A model generated the notes under the pieces. It searched no databases and was not told the origin of the DNA. It saw only the letters and a list, made by a program, of their open reading frames with translations. Both the position numbers and the translations under genes were made by a program. From Schlegelella_A sp038241255 (lineage in GTDB: Bacteria > Pseudomonadota > Gammaproteobacteria > Burkholderiales > Burkholderiaceae_C), in the NCBI GenBank assembly GCA_038241255.1, contig JBBRFW010000004.1, positions 1-64,000 of the forward strand: a DNA stretch of 64,000 bases, written 5' to 3'. Shown here piece after piece: positions 9,797 to 18,468 of this stretch. The stretch's first letter is position 1; every line of letters begins with the position of its first letter.

Positions 9797-10870
9797 ATGC
9801 CACCTCTTGGGATCGAACCGACCGCGCGCGCCGGCGCCACGACCTGGCTCGGCCGCGGTCTGCTCTTCGTCGCGACCGTCTTCCTGCTCGAACACGCGAG
9901 GCCGCTGCTCCTGCCGGTGGCGATTGCGATTGTCTTCACGTTCGTCCTCGCCGGCCCGGTGCGGGCGCTGCAGCGACGGGGCGTGCACGAGTACGTCGGC
10001 GCCGGGCTGGTGATCGCCGCCGTGCTCGGCGTCGCCGCAGTCCTGCTGATGCTGGTCGCCGCGCCGGCCGCGGCCTGGTGGTCGCGCGCGCCGCTCATCG
10101 TCCACGAGCTCATCGAGGCGCTGCAAGGCTGGCGCGACGCGCTCTTCCCCTATGTCCCGCCGGCGTCCCTGGCGCGACCGCCGCCGGCGGTGCCGGTCGA
10201 TCCCCTCGGCGAGCGGCTCGCGAGCGAGGGCTGGATCTTCACCCGCCTGGCGATCGGCGAGACGATCTCGTTCGCGCTCTCCGCGTCGGCGACGGTGATC
10301 CTGCTCTACTTCATGCTCGCGTCGGAGCGCTGGCTGGTGATGCGAACGGTCGCCGCGGTGCGGCGGGCGCGCGCGCGCGCCCTCATCCTCGCCGGCGTGC
10401 GCCAGGCGCAGCGCGACATCGGCCTGTTCATCAGGACCATGAGCCTCGTCAACGTCGCGCTCGGCGTCGCCACCGGGCTCGCGCTCTGGGTCATGGGCCT
10501 GCCGAACCCGGTGCTCTGGGGAACGACGACCGCGGTGCTCGCCTTCATCCCCTATCTCGGGCCGCTCATGATCACTTTGCTCCTGCTGCTCGCCGGCAGC
10601 GTCGCCTTCGGCACGGGCGCCGCGATGCTGGGCCCGCCGGCGGCGTTCTTGGTCCTGCACGGTATCGAGGCGAACTTCCTGAGCCCGATGATCATGGGCC
10701 ATCGCCTCAGCCTGCGGCCGGTGTTCGTCTTCCTTTCGGTGATGGTCTGGGGTTGGCTATGGGGCATCGCCGGCGCCTTCCTGGCCGTGCCGATGCTGCT
10801 GGCGCTGCGCGCCGTCTGCAAGCGAACGCGCAGCCTGAGGCTGGTCTGCCTCTATCTGGAAGGCGACTAG
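9797..10870 (+). CDS. AI-2E/PerM-family permease
   Basis: 357 residues, polytopic. Paired N-terminal helices (19-58), a helix near 68-90, a cytoplasmic/periplasmic loop, then a block of helices from about 155 to 345 with the family signature GLPNPVLWGTTTAVLAFIPYLG and the closing VFVFLSVMVWGWLWGIAGAFLAVP. The family includes TqsA (autoinducer-2 export) and Na+/H+ antiporter-like members, so the substrate cannot be read from sequence. Divergent from the DNA ligase with only 64 bp between. Confidence 0.85.
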   Translation: MPPLGIEPTARAGATTWLGRGLLFVATVFLLEHARPLLLPVAIAIVFTFVLAGPVRALQRRGVHEYVGAGLVIAAVLGVAAVLLMLVAAPAAAWWSRAPLIVHELIEALQGWRDALFPYVPPASLARPPPAVPVDPLGERLASEGWIFTRLAIGETISFALSASATVILLYFMLASERWLVMRTVAAVRRARARALILAGVRQAQRDIGLFIRTMSLVNVALGVATGLALWVMGLPNPVLWGTTTAVLAFIPYLGPLMITLLLLLAGSVAFGTGAAMLGPPAAFLVLHGIEANFLSPMIMGHRLSLRPVFVFLSVMVWGWLWGIAGAFLAVPMLLALRAVCKRTRSLRLVCLYLEGD

Positions 10871-10985
10871 GTGGGTGCCCAAGTTCTCGCGTTGCCTTGC
10901 TCCTGTCATGTCGGGCAGTGAGGATCCGGCGACGACGCGGCCCGGTCCTACTGTGAACCGGCATAGCGCTTGCCAAAATACGTCG

Positions 10986-12161
10986 ATGGACGCCGTTCCC
11001 CGACCCCTGCGGATCGCCTATGTCAGCGAGACGTATCCGCCCGAGCTGAACGGCGTCTCGCTCACGGTCGAGCGAACCGTTCGCTTCCTGCGCGGCCGCG
11101 GTCACATCGTCGAGCTGATCCGCCCGCGCCAGCCCGGCGAGACGCCCCTCGACGCGGGCGACGAGCTGCGCACCGCCGGGGTTGCGATTCCGGTCTACCG
11201 CGAGTTGCGCTTCGGCGTCTCGCGGGTCGCGCCACTTCTGCGCCGTTTCGAGCGTACCCGGCCCGAGCTCGTCCACTTGGCGACCCCGGGTCCGCTCGCG
11301 TGGGCGGCGCTGGCTGCGGCGCGTGCCCTCGACATTCCGACGACGTCGGACTTTCGCACCAACTTCCACCTGTACAGCCACCACTACGGCGTGGGTGCGT
11401 TCGCGACCCCCCTGCTCGGCCTCCTGCGGCGCTTCCACAACCTCACCCGGCGCACCTTCGTGCCGACGCGCTCGACCGCGCGGGAGCTCGCGGCGGCGGG
11501 CTTCCACAACCTGACCACCGTCGGGCGCGGCGTCGATGCCGAGCAGTTCTCGCCCGCCGCGCGCCGCGATACGCTGCGCCGCGAGTGGGGCGCGGGAACG
11601 GCGCCGGTGCTGCTCATGGTGGGCCGCGTCGCCCCCGAGAAGAAGGTCGAGCTCGGCGTGCGCGCGTTCGAGCTCGCACGCGCCGTCCATCCGGACACGC
11701 GCCTCGTCGTCGTCGGCGACGGGCCGGCTCGGTCGCGGCTCCAGGCCGCTCACCCGGCGGCGCATTTCGCCGGCGTGCAGCGCGGCGCCGAGCTGGCCGC
11801 GCACTATGCCTCCGCCGACGTTTTCCTGTTCCCGAGCCTGTCCGACACCTTCGGCAACGTCGTCATGGAAGCGCTCGCTTCCGGTCTGCCGGTGGTCTCG
11901 TTCGCGGCTGCAGCGGCGGCCGAGCACGTCGATGACGGCCTCAGCGGTCGCCTGGTCGCGCCCGGCGACGACGCTGCATTCATCGCCGCCGTGACGGCAC
12001 TCGCCGCGCCCTCGGCGGTCACCGATTCGATGCGCGCAGCCGCGCGCGCTGGCGCCCGTCGCGCGAGCTGGCCCGAGGTGCTCGCGCGCTTCGAAGCCCG
12101 TCTGGAAGACACCGTTCATGCATCCGAAGCGCCCTCCGCACGCATCGCCGTCGTGGCCTGA
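10986..12161 (+). CDS. GT4-family glycosyltransferase
   Basis: 391 residues, GT-B fold. N-terminal acceptor domain starts LRIAYVSETYPPELNGVS; the C-terminal nucleotide-sugar domain has LMVGRVAPEKKVE and the retaining-enzyme signature PSLSDTFGNVVMEALASGLPVV. It resembles the MgtA/PimB-type alpha-mannosyl or glucosyl transferases that work on membrane lipid acceptors. The start at 10986 is preferred to an in-frame 10875 start. It overlaps the PAP2 gene by 44 bases, so the two are one unit, plausibly making and recycling a glycolipid (inference). Donor sugar unknown. Confidence 0.85.
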   Translation: MDAVPRPLRIAYVSETYPPELNGVSLTVERTVRFLRGRGHIVELIRPRQPGETPLDAGDELRTAGVAIPVYRELRFGVSRVAPLLRRFERTRPELVHLATPGPLAWAALAAARALDIPTTSDFRTNFHLYSHHYGVGAFATPLLGLLRRFHNLTRRTFVPTRSTARELAAAGFHNLTTVGRGVDAEQFSPAARRDTLRREWGAGTAPVLLMVGRVAPEKKVELGVRAFELARAVHPDTRLVVVGDGPARSRLQAAHPAAHFAGVQRGAELAAHYASADVFLFPSLSDTFGNVVMEALASGLPVVSFAAAAAAEHVDDGLSGRLVAPGDDAAFIAAVTALAAPSAVTDSMRAAARAGARRASWPEVLARFEARLEDTVHASEAPSARIAVVA

Positions 12162-12678
12162 GCAACAGCTGCTCTGGATCGCACGCGAAAGGAGCTTCGC
12201 GCTCTGGATGCACCGCGCCGCGGCTCGGCTTTGGGTGGTGCGCCTGCTCGACGCCGTCAGTCGCGTCGGCGACGGTTGGATCTGGTACGCGGTGATCGCC
12301 TGCCTGCCTTGGGCCGGCGGTGCGGTCGGACCTTCGGTGTCGGTGCGGATGCTCGCGGTCGGCACGGTCGACCTCTTGGTCTACAAGATCATCAAGCGCT
12401 GGATCGCGCGGCCGCGGCCCTACCGCAGCTGCCCCGGCATCCGCGCCTGTGCGCGCTCGCTCGACGAATTTAGCTTCCCGAGCGGCCACACCCTCCACTC
12501 GGTGGCATTCAGCCTCATCCTGACGGTGTACTACCCGAGGCTGGCGCTTTTTGTCTGGCCCTTCACGATGCTGGTTGCCGTTTCGCGGATCGTCCTCGGC
12601 CTGCATTACGCCAGCGACGTGGTCGTCGGCGGGCTGATCGGCGGCGTCATCGCGGCGATCAGCTTCAATCTGCTCTAG
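12118..12678 (+). CDS. PAP2-family membrane phosphatase
   Basis: 186 residues. All three lipid-phosphatase motifs are visible: KIIKRWIARPRP, the PSGH box in FSFPSGHTLHS, and SRIVLGLHYASDVVVG. Several helices surround them. It would dephosphorylate a lipid phosphate such as undecaprenyl diphosphate or phosphatidic acid at the membrane. The start lies inside the preceding glycosyltransferase gene (44-base overlap), and its 3' end overlaps the convergent DUF2334 gene by 14 bases. Confidence 0.88.
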   Translation: MHPKRPPHASPSWPEQQLLWIARERSFALWMHRAAARLWVVRLLDAVSRVGDGWIWYAVIACLPWAGGAVGPSVSVRMLAVGTVDLLVYKIIKRWIARPRPYRSCPGIRACARSLDEFSFPSGHTLHSVAFSLILTVYYPRLALFVWPFTMLVAVSRIVLGLHYASDVVVGGLIGGVIAAISFNLL

Positions 12679-13453
12679 TCGTCGTCTTCCGGACCGTGCC
12701 CGCGTCGGCGGGCCGCGAACGACGCATGAATTCGGCGACGGTCGCTGCCTTTCTGCTGCGCAGCGCGCGCGCGAGGATCGCCTGCCACGAGCGCTTTACG
12801 GCGGCGAAGTCCGCGTCGCGCGGATGGAGCTCCAGGCGCAGCAGCGGGTTGCCGCGCTCGATCACGTCGACCAGCGCATTCCAGCCCAGAGAGCTCGCGC
12901 GCCGCCACGCGCTCGAGGTGCTGTAGACGACGCTCTGGCTCGTCGTGGGGATCTGTGCGGGCAGATGGACGAGGTCGCGCAGGGTAGCCGTGTAGTCGAA
13001 GGGCCGCTCGATCAGCGCTTCGCGCGCGCCGGGCCCGAGCAGCCACGCCGGCGCGACGAAGCCCGACAGCGGCCAGCCGTTCCTGGCGAACCATTCGAGG
13101 CCGACGTCGATGCGGGCGAGCGCCTCGGCGCGCGAGAGCGACCAGAACTCGCCCTCGCCGCGCGTGTAGCGGCTGCGCCGCAGGCGGTCGAGCCAGCCCC
13201 GCGGGGTGCCGTCGTCGCGGTGCGTGCAGCCGTGCAGGGCGAGTTCGTCGCCGCGGCGCGCGCGCTCGCCGAGCCAGGCCTCGAACTCGGCGCTCGGCGT
13301 CTCGCCGTGATAGCGCGGCACGGCGAGGATCGTTACCGGCACGTCGCCGGCGACTTCGCGCACCGCCGCCAACGTGCGCAGGCAGGCGGCGCGCGTCGAG
13401 GGCGCGGCGTCGTGCAGAACGATGCACAGCGTCCTTTCGCGCGCGCGGCTCAT
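12665..13453 (-). CDS. DUF2334 polysaccharide-deacetylase-like protein
   Basis: 262 residues. The NodB-like fold is indicated by LCIVLHDAAPSTR at the start, the metal-binding ELALHGCTHRDDG (about 72-84) and FVAPAWLLGPGAREAL. DUF2334 proteins are thought to be deacetylases of surface polysaccharides. Start at 13453 overlaps the stop of the next glycosyltransferase (ATGA), so the two are translationally coupled. The gene runs convergently into PAP2 with overlapping ends. A longer frame up to 14116 is an out-of-frame shadow of the glycosyltransferase. Confidence 0.82.
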   Translation of the reverse strand: MSRARERTLCIVLHDAAPSTRAACLRTLAAVREVAGDVPVTILAVPRYHGETPSAEFEAWLGERARRGDELALHGCTHRDDGTPRGWLDRLRRSRYTRGEGEFWSLSRAEALARIDVGLEWFARNGWPLSGFVAPAWLLGPGAREALIERPFDYTATLRDLVHLPAQIPTTSQSVVYSTSSAWRRASSLGWNALVDVIERGNPLLRLELHPRDADFAAVKRSWQAILARALRSRKAATVAEFMRRSRPADAGTVRKTTTRAD

Positions 13454-14616
13454 CGCGACAAGGCCTCCGCGCCGCGCGCCCGGCAGGCGGGGGCGGGGGC
13501 CGAACGCGGGTCGCCGAGCAGCCGTTCGTAGTGGCCGATCAGGCAGGGCAGCACGCTGCGCCAATCGCTCGCCTCCGCCCGGTGGCGGGCAGCGCGCGAG
13601 CGCTCCTCGACGTCGCCCTCGAAGAGCGCAGCAATCGCCGCCGCGAAGGCGGCGCCGGTGCCGCTCGCCACGGCCAGGGCTGCGCCTTCGCCGGCGAGCT
13701 CGCCGAGCCCTTCGGCGTCGCGCACGACGGCCGGCGTGCCGCACGCCATCGCCTCGAGCACCGACAGGCCGAAGGTCTCTTGGTCGCCGGCGTGGACGAA
13801 GGCGTCGGCGCTTGCGAGCACGGTCGCGAGCGCGCGCGACGAAGCGACGAAGGGATGGACGACGACGCGCTCTCCTTTCGGTGGCGGCGCCGGCCCGGCG
13901 CCGACGGCGAGCAGCACGTACGGCGCGCCGAGGCGGCTGACGGCGTCGGCGAGGACCGCGAGGTGCTTCTCGGGCGCGAAGCGGCCGGCGTAGACGAGCA
14001 GCCGCGTGTCGTCCGACCAGCCGTGAAGGCGACGCCAGGCGCGGTCGCGCGCTTGTGGTCGGAACAAGTCGCCGTCGACGCCGAGCGGCTGGCAGGCGAC
14101 TCGCGCCACGCCCCATTCAACGAGGTGCGCGGCCATGCTCCGGCTCGGCGCGAGGACGAGATCGAAGCCGGCGTAGACGCGGCGCGCGTAGCGCGCGGCG
14201 GCCCTTGCGCCGACGGCGCCGAGCGGCGATCCGAGGGCGAGGCGCGCCAGCGCGGCGATATTCGAATGGCAATATGCCGCCAGCGGAATGCCGAGTGACT
14301 GGGCCGCGTCGCGCGCGCCCCAGGCGACGCGGTACGGGTCGCCCGCTTCGATCAGGTCGGGGCAGAGATCGCAGAGCACGCGAGCGATCGCGGCGCGACG
14401 CAGCGGCAGCCGGTAGCCGCCGCTGCCGGGGAGCGGCAGCGAAGGCAAGGTCGCATCTCCTGCGGCGGCGCCGGCGATGCGCGGCACGGCGATCGAATGG
14501 CGCCAACCGGGCTGGCCGGCCAGCCACACGTGCTTGGTCTGCAGGTACCGGCGAACGCCGCCGCCGGTGGGACTCCAGAACATCGTCGTGTCGACGAGGT
14601 GGACCGGGTCGCTCAT
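13450..14616 (-). CDS. GT4-family glycosyltransferase
   Basis: 388 residues from the ATG at 14616 (MSDPVHLVDTT). GT-B fold; the donor-site region holds LLVYAGRFAPEKHL and GDQETFGLSVLEAMACGTPAVV, with the expected EX7E-like acidic residues. The N-terminal MFWSPTGGGVRRY is typical of GT4 enzymes. A TTG-started extension to 14667 would read through the SDR remnant next door and is rejected. It precedes the DUF2334 deacetylase in a two-gene operon, probably acting on the same surface glycan or glycolipid. Confidence 0.85.
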   Translation of the reverse strand: MSDPVHLVDTTMFWSPTGGGVRRYLQTKHVWLAGQPGWRHSIAVPRIAGAAAGDATLPSLPLPGSGGYRLPLRRAAIARVLCDLCPDLIEAGDPYRVAWGARDAAQSLGIPLAAYCHSNIAALARLALGSPLGAVGARAAARYARRVYAGFDLVLAPSRSMAAHLVEWGVARVACQPLGVDGDLFRPQARDRAWRRLHGWSDDTRLLVYAGRFAPEKHLAVLADAVSRLGAPYVLLAVGAGPAPPPKGERVVVHPFVASSRALATVLASADAFVHAGDQETFGLSVLEAMACGTPAVVRDAEGLGELAGEGAALAVASGTGAAFAAAIAALFEGDVEERSRAARHRAEASDWRSVLPCLIGHYERLLGDPRSAPAPACRARGAEALSR

Positions 14617-14617
14617 C

Positions 14618-14833
14618 GCTGGAATTGTGACCGCGGTCGCGCCGGGTCCGGTGTGGAAGCCGCTCAACCCCGCACGCCGATAAGGTCGCGCAGTTCGGCG
14701 CCGACACCGCCCTGAAGTGGCCGGCGCAGCCGAAGGACCTCTCGCCGGCCTACGTTTTCCTGGCCTCGGCCGCGTGTGCCGGCTACATCACCGGCATCGT
14801 GTTGCCGTCACGGGAAGCGTCGGCGCGATCTGA
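14618..14833 (+). pseudogene. Frameshifted C-terminal remnant of a short-chain dehydrogenase
   Basis: Read on the plus strand, one frame gives GIVTAVAPGPVWKPLNPA (from about 14620) and then stops. A second frame continues DKVAQFGADTALKWPAQP and LSPAYVFLASAACAGYITG (14679 to about 14800). With one missing base near 14805 a third frame ends VTGSVGAI and a TGA. Joined, these give the C-terminal 65-70 residues of a YghA-like SDR (family pattern VAPGPVWTPL, ASP.YVTG and VTGG/SVGAI). The N-terminal three quarters, including the Rossmann glycine motif and active-site Tyr/Lys, are absent. It lies exactly between two minus-strand genes, so it looks like the debris of a gene replaced by the glycosyltransferase/deacetylase pair. 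Confidence 0.7.
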
Positions 14834-14843
14834 AGGGCACCGC

Positions 14844-17573
14844 TCAAACCGCGGCGCGCTCGACGCCGATCGCCTTCATCGCCTTGGCGATCGTCTGGCG
14901 CGTCTTGGCGTATTCGCGCCAGGCGTCGCCGCGCTCCTCGATGCGCTCGCGCACGTTGCGGATCGTCCAGTGGTCGCCGCCGGTGATCGCGCCGAGCTCG
15001 TCCCATTCGCAGGTGACCGAGACGCCGAGCCCGGGCCGAGCCCGGGCCGACCAAGCGCACGCCGTGGTCGCACCGAAGCCGTTTCGCAGGTAGTCGACGA
15101 AGACCTTGCCGACCCGGTTCTTGGGCCCGCTCTTGGCGACGAAGCGATCGGGAATCGTCCCGGCCATGTGCTCGACGATGCGCTTGGCAAGCTCCTTGAC
15201 GGTGTCCCAGTCTTCCTTCGGCGCGATCGGCACGACCACGTGGAGTCCCTTGCCGCCGCTCGTCTTGAGAAAGCTGCTGAGGCCGAGCTGCTCGAGCAGC
15301 GAGCGGATGAGCTCGGCGCCTTGCTGCATCTTCGACCAGGCGACGCCTTCGCCGGGATCGAGATCGAACACCATACGGTCCGGGTGGTCCGGGTCGCGCG
15401 TCGTCGCGTTCCAGGTGTGGAACTCGATCACGTTGGCCTGCGCGGCGCCGATCAGCGCGGTGAACGTGTCGACCTCCACCATTGGTTCGTGATCGGGCGA
15501 AAACGCGCGATCGAGCTCGCGCAGCTCGGGGATCCGCAGGCTGCCGGCGTGGCGTTGGAAGACAAGATGGCCGGCGAGACCGGCCGGAGCGCGCACCAGC
15601 GAGACCGGCCGCTCGACAAGGTGCGGCAGGATCAGTCGCGAGGTGTCGAGGTAGTAGTTCACGACCTCGAGCTTGGTGATGCCGGTCGAGGTGTCGATCA
15701 CGCGATCAGGATGCGAGATGCGGATGCCTTCGACGGTCGCATCGCCCGCGCCCTTGGCGCTGCGTCCCGACACGACCGGCGCGCGCGCAGATTTCCTCGC
15801 CGCGGCCGCGGCCGCGGGCGTCGCGGCATCGCCACTTGCATCAACGACAGCGCCCGGCGCCACCTGCTGCTCGCGACTGATGGCGCTCGCGTCCTTGTCG
15901 TCGCGCAGGCCATGGAAAACCGAGTGCCGGATGCGACTGTCGGGCGTCCATTCGCCGAACGACACCTCGGCGACGAGCACCGGCTTGACCCAGTGGCCGC
16001 GAACGTCGCGCGGCTTCTCGAAGAAGGGCGTCTTTTCCGCCGCGAGCGCCTCAAGCGCCTGGCGGACGGCGGCGAGCGTCTTCTGATCGAAGCCGCTGCC
16101 GACTCCGCCGGCAAAGCGCAGGTGCCCTCCCTCGTCGTAGATGCCGAGCAGAAGCGAGCCGATGCCGGTGCGCGAGCCCTGCGGATCGGTCCAGCCGCCG
16201 ACAACGAACTCCTGCCGCTGCGTGCACTTGAGCTTGATCCAGGTGGGGCTGCGCCGCGAGACGTAGGGCGCGTCGGCGCGCTTTCCGATCATTCCCTCCA
16301 GGCGCATGCGACAGGCGTTCTGCAGCAGCTCCTTCGGGCTCGAGTCGAAGTCCTGGCTGAAGCGGACGCGCTCCTGAGGCGCCGCGCGGTCCAGTGCCGC
16401 CGCCAGCACGGCACGCCGCTCGATCAGCGCCACGCTGCGCAGGTCGTGGCTCCCGTAGTACGGCAGGTCGAACACGAAGTACTGGATGTCGTCGATGCGG
16501 GTTGAATCGAAGGCGTTCTGCAGGGCATTAAAGTCGGGCGCGCCGTGGGTGCCGCTGACGACGATTTCGCCATCGATCCAGCCCGAGCCGATGCCGAGCG
16601 CACGAACCGCAGCGACCAGACCCGGCATCCGATCCGACCAGTCATTGCCGCGCCGAGTGAAGAGGCGCACGTCGTCGCCCTCGACTCGCGCCAGCAATCG
16701 ATAGCCGTCGAACTTGATCTCGTAGATCCAGCCGGCGTCGCTCGGCACTTCGCTGACGAGGGTCGCGAGTTGGGGACTGAAAGTGTCGGGCAGCTTCGCC
16801 CTGATCGCGCCGGTGGGCAGCGAGACGGGCGCGGCGTCGGCGCTGGCCAATGGCGCGGGGCGAGTCGTCTTCCTGACCGCCGCGTTCGTGGTCGTGGCGG
16901 TCTTCGCCGACGCGACCGCCTTCTTCGCTGCAGCCTTCGTCGGCGCTGCTACTTTCGCTGCGCTGCGCTGCGCCGAGTCGTCGCGCGCCGCCTCCTTTGG
17001 CGCCGCCGTCGTGCGGTCGGCGATCGTCCGGTCCGACAGCACGCTCGCCGGTTCGGCATCGACGACGCTGTACTCGACGCTCGGCAGCGCTGCGTCGTCC
17101 TTTTCTTTGATGAGGAGCCACGGCTCTTGGCGCTCGCCGGCGCGGCCGCGCATGCGCACGAGAGTCCAGCCGCCGTGCAGCTTCTTGCCCGAGAGGCGGA
17201 ACTTCAACTTGCCCGCGCGGTAGCCTGCCTGCGGATCGCCCAGCGGCTCCCAGGTGCCGTTGTCCCACACGATCACCTCGCCCGCGCCATATTGGCCCTT
17301 GGGGATCGTGCCTTCGAAGCGCCCGTAGTCGATCGGGTGATCTTCGACGCGGACCGCCATGCGCTTGTCGGCCGGGTCGAGGCTCGGTCCCTTGGGCACC
17401 GCCCAGCTCTTCAGCGTGCCGTCGAGCTCGAGGCGGAAGTCGTAGTGGAGCCGCGTCGCGGCGTGCTTCTGGATGACGAAGGTCAGCGCGCCGGCGGAGG
17501 CCTTGCCGCCCTGCGGCTCGCTCGTGACGCTGAAGTCCCGCTTGCCGAGATAGGGTTTGAGTGCGCTTCTCAT
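14844..17573 (-). CDS. ligD: Multifunctional DNA ligase D (phosphoesterase-ligase-polymerase)
   Basis: 909 residues, complete, start at 17573. Domains in order: 3'-phosphoesterase (about 1-175, with ATRLHYDFRLEL and VEDHPIDYGRFEG); a Lys/Ala/Thr-rich linker (185-250); ATP-dependent ligase (260-565, nucleotidyl Lys287 in YEIKFDGYR, plus EGMIGKRADAPY and WIKLKC); and primase-polymerase (about 625-905, with the metal-binding MVFDLDPGEG and SGGKGLHVVVPI). This order matches Pseudomonas LigD. It would process and join double-strand breaks with Ku, but no ku gene is in the window. The tail ends at a short GC direct repeat (near 15030) inside the polymerase domain without breaking the frame. Confidence 0.95.
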   Translation of the reverse strand: MRSALKPYLGKRDFSVTSEPQGGKASAGALTFVIQKHAATRLHYDFRLELDGTLKSWAVPKGPSLDPADKRMAVRVEDHPIDYGRFEGTIPKGQYGAGEVIVWDNGTWEPLGDPQAGYRAGKLKFRLSGKKLHGGWTLVRMRGRAGERQEPWLLIKEKDDAALPSVEYSVVDAEPASVLSDRTIADRTTAAPKEAARDDSAQRSAAKVAAPTKAAAKKAVASAKTATTTNAAVRKTTRPAPLASADAAPVSLPTGAIRAKLPDTFSPQLATLVSEVPSDAGWIYEIKFDGYRLLARVEGDDVRLFTRRGNDWSDRMPGLVAAVRALGIGSGWIDGEIVVSGTHGAPDFNALQNAFDSTRIDDIQYFVFDLPYYGSHDLRSVALIERRAVLAAALDRAAPQERVRFSQDFDSSPKELLQNACRMRLEGMIGKRADAPYVSRRSPTWIKLKCTQRQEFVVGGWTDPQGSRTGIGSLLLGIYDEGGHLRFAGGVGSGFDQKTLAAVRQALEALAAEKTPFFEKPRDVRGHWVKPVLVAEVSFGEWTPDSRIRHSVFHGLRDDKDASAISREQQVAPGAVVDASGDAATPAAAAAARKSARAPVVSGRSAKGAGDATVEGIRISHPDRVIDTSTGITKLEVVNYYLDTSRLILPHLVERPVSLVRAPAGLAGHLVFQRHAGSLRIPELRELDRAFSPDHEPMVEVDTFTALIGAAQANVIEFHTWNATTRDPDHPDRMVFDLDPGEGVAWSKMQQGAELIRSLLEQLGLSSFLKTSGGKGLHVVVPIAPKEDWDTVKELAKRIVEHMAGTIPDRFVAKSGPKNRVGKVFVDYLRNGFGATTACAWSARARPGLGVSVTCEWDELGAITGGDHWTIRNVRERIEERGDAWREYAKTRQTIAKAMKAIGVERAAV

Positions 17574-17586
17574 GCTGGTCTCCGGG

Positions 17587-18468
17587 TCAGCGGGCGAATG
17601 CTTCCAGCAGGCTCGGGATTTCGCCCGGCAACTCGCGTGCGAGATAGCCGATCGACCCCATCCGCTCGCCGAGGACGCGGCCGGCGCGCGCGTGCAGCGC
17701 CACGCCCCAGACAGCCGCCTGGGCGAGCGGCGCGCCACGCGCCGCCAGGCCGACGATGATGCCCGCGAGGACGTCGCCCGAGCCCGAGGTGCCGAGGCCG
17801 GCATCGCTGCTGACGTGGCGCCAGCAGTCGCCTTCGGGCGTGGCGATGTAGGTCGTCGCGCCCTTGAGTGCGACCACCGCGTCCCAGCGCAACGCCGCCT
17901 CGCGCGCGTGGCGCTCCGGATCGGCGCTCACCTCCTCCTTGGTGACGCCGGTGAGATGCGCCAGCTCGCCGGGGTGCGGCGTCAACAGCGGCGTGATCTC
18001 GAAGCGCCGCAGGTCGAGCACGACATCCATGGCGAGTGCATCGAGGACGACGGCGGCACGCGTTGCTCGCTTCAGGAGGCGGCGCGCGAACGTTCGTGTC
18101 GCGGCGGCGTCGAGCATGCCGGGTCCGACCAGCACTGCGTCCACCTTGCGGAGCAGCGGCTCGACCTTAGCTATGGCGTCGCCGGCAGGCCCGCCGGCAT
18201 CGCTTTGCGGCAGGGCGATCACGCGCACTTCGGGCAGCCAGAGGGCGAGCCCGACGGCCACGCTGGCCGGGGTCGCCACCGCGACCTTGCCGGCGCCGGC
18301 ACGCAAGGCGGCGGTCGCGGCCATGCTCGCGGCGCCGGGCATTTCGGCGCTGCCGGCGACGACCAGGGTCGCGCCGCGCTCTTCCTTATCGGCCCGGGCG
18401 TCGGGTCGCGGCAGCGGCCACGAGCGCAGAAGGTGCGCGTCGATCTCGGTAGGCGCGATCGTGGTCAT
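17587..18468 (-). CDS. nnrD: ADP-dependent NAD(P)H-hydrate dehydratase
   Basis: 293 residues from the ATG at 18468; a GTG one codon earlier (18471) would overlap the upstream stop as GTGA. The ribokinase-like fold is shown by GATLVVAGSAEMPGAASMAA, DALAMD, TPHPGELAHLTG and the catalytic-Asp region GLGTSGSGDVLAGIIVGLAARG. It repairs S-NAD(P)HX to NAD(P)H using ADP. The usual epimerase half (NnrE) is not fused and not in the window, so it must be elsewhere. It follows the histidine-phosphatase gene with overlapping stop and start and precedes ligD by 13 bases. Confidence 0.9.
   Translation of the reverse strand: MTTIAPTEIDAHLLRSWPLPRPDARADKEERGATLVVAGSAEMPGAASMAATAALRAGAGKVAVATPASVAVGLALWLPEVRVIALPQSDAGGPAGDAIAKVEPLLRKVDAVLVGPGMLDAAATRTFARRLLKRATRAAVVLDALAMDVVLDLRRFEITPLLTPHPGELAHLTGVTKEEVSADPERHAREAALRWDAVVALKGATTYIATPEGDCWRHVSSDAGLGTSGSGDVLAGIIVGLAARGAPLAQAAVWGVALHARAGRVLGERMGSIGYLARELPGEIPSLLEAFAR

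Noticed and set aside
14617..14667. TTG start extending the second glycosyltransferase
   Set aside because: The extension reads through the SDR remnant and lacks a ribosome site; the ATG at 14616 starts directly with GT4-like sequence.
14799..16505. Long plus-strand frame antisense to ligD
   Set aside because: Arg/Ala-rich translation with no motifs; ligD on the other strand has all expected domains. High GC keeps antisense frames open.
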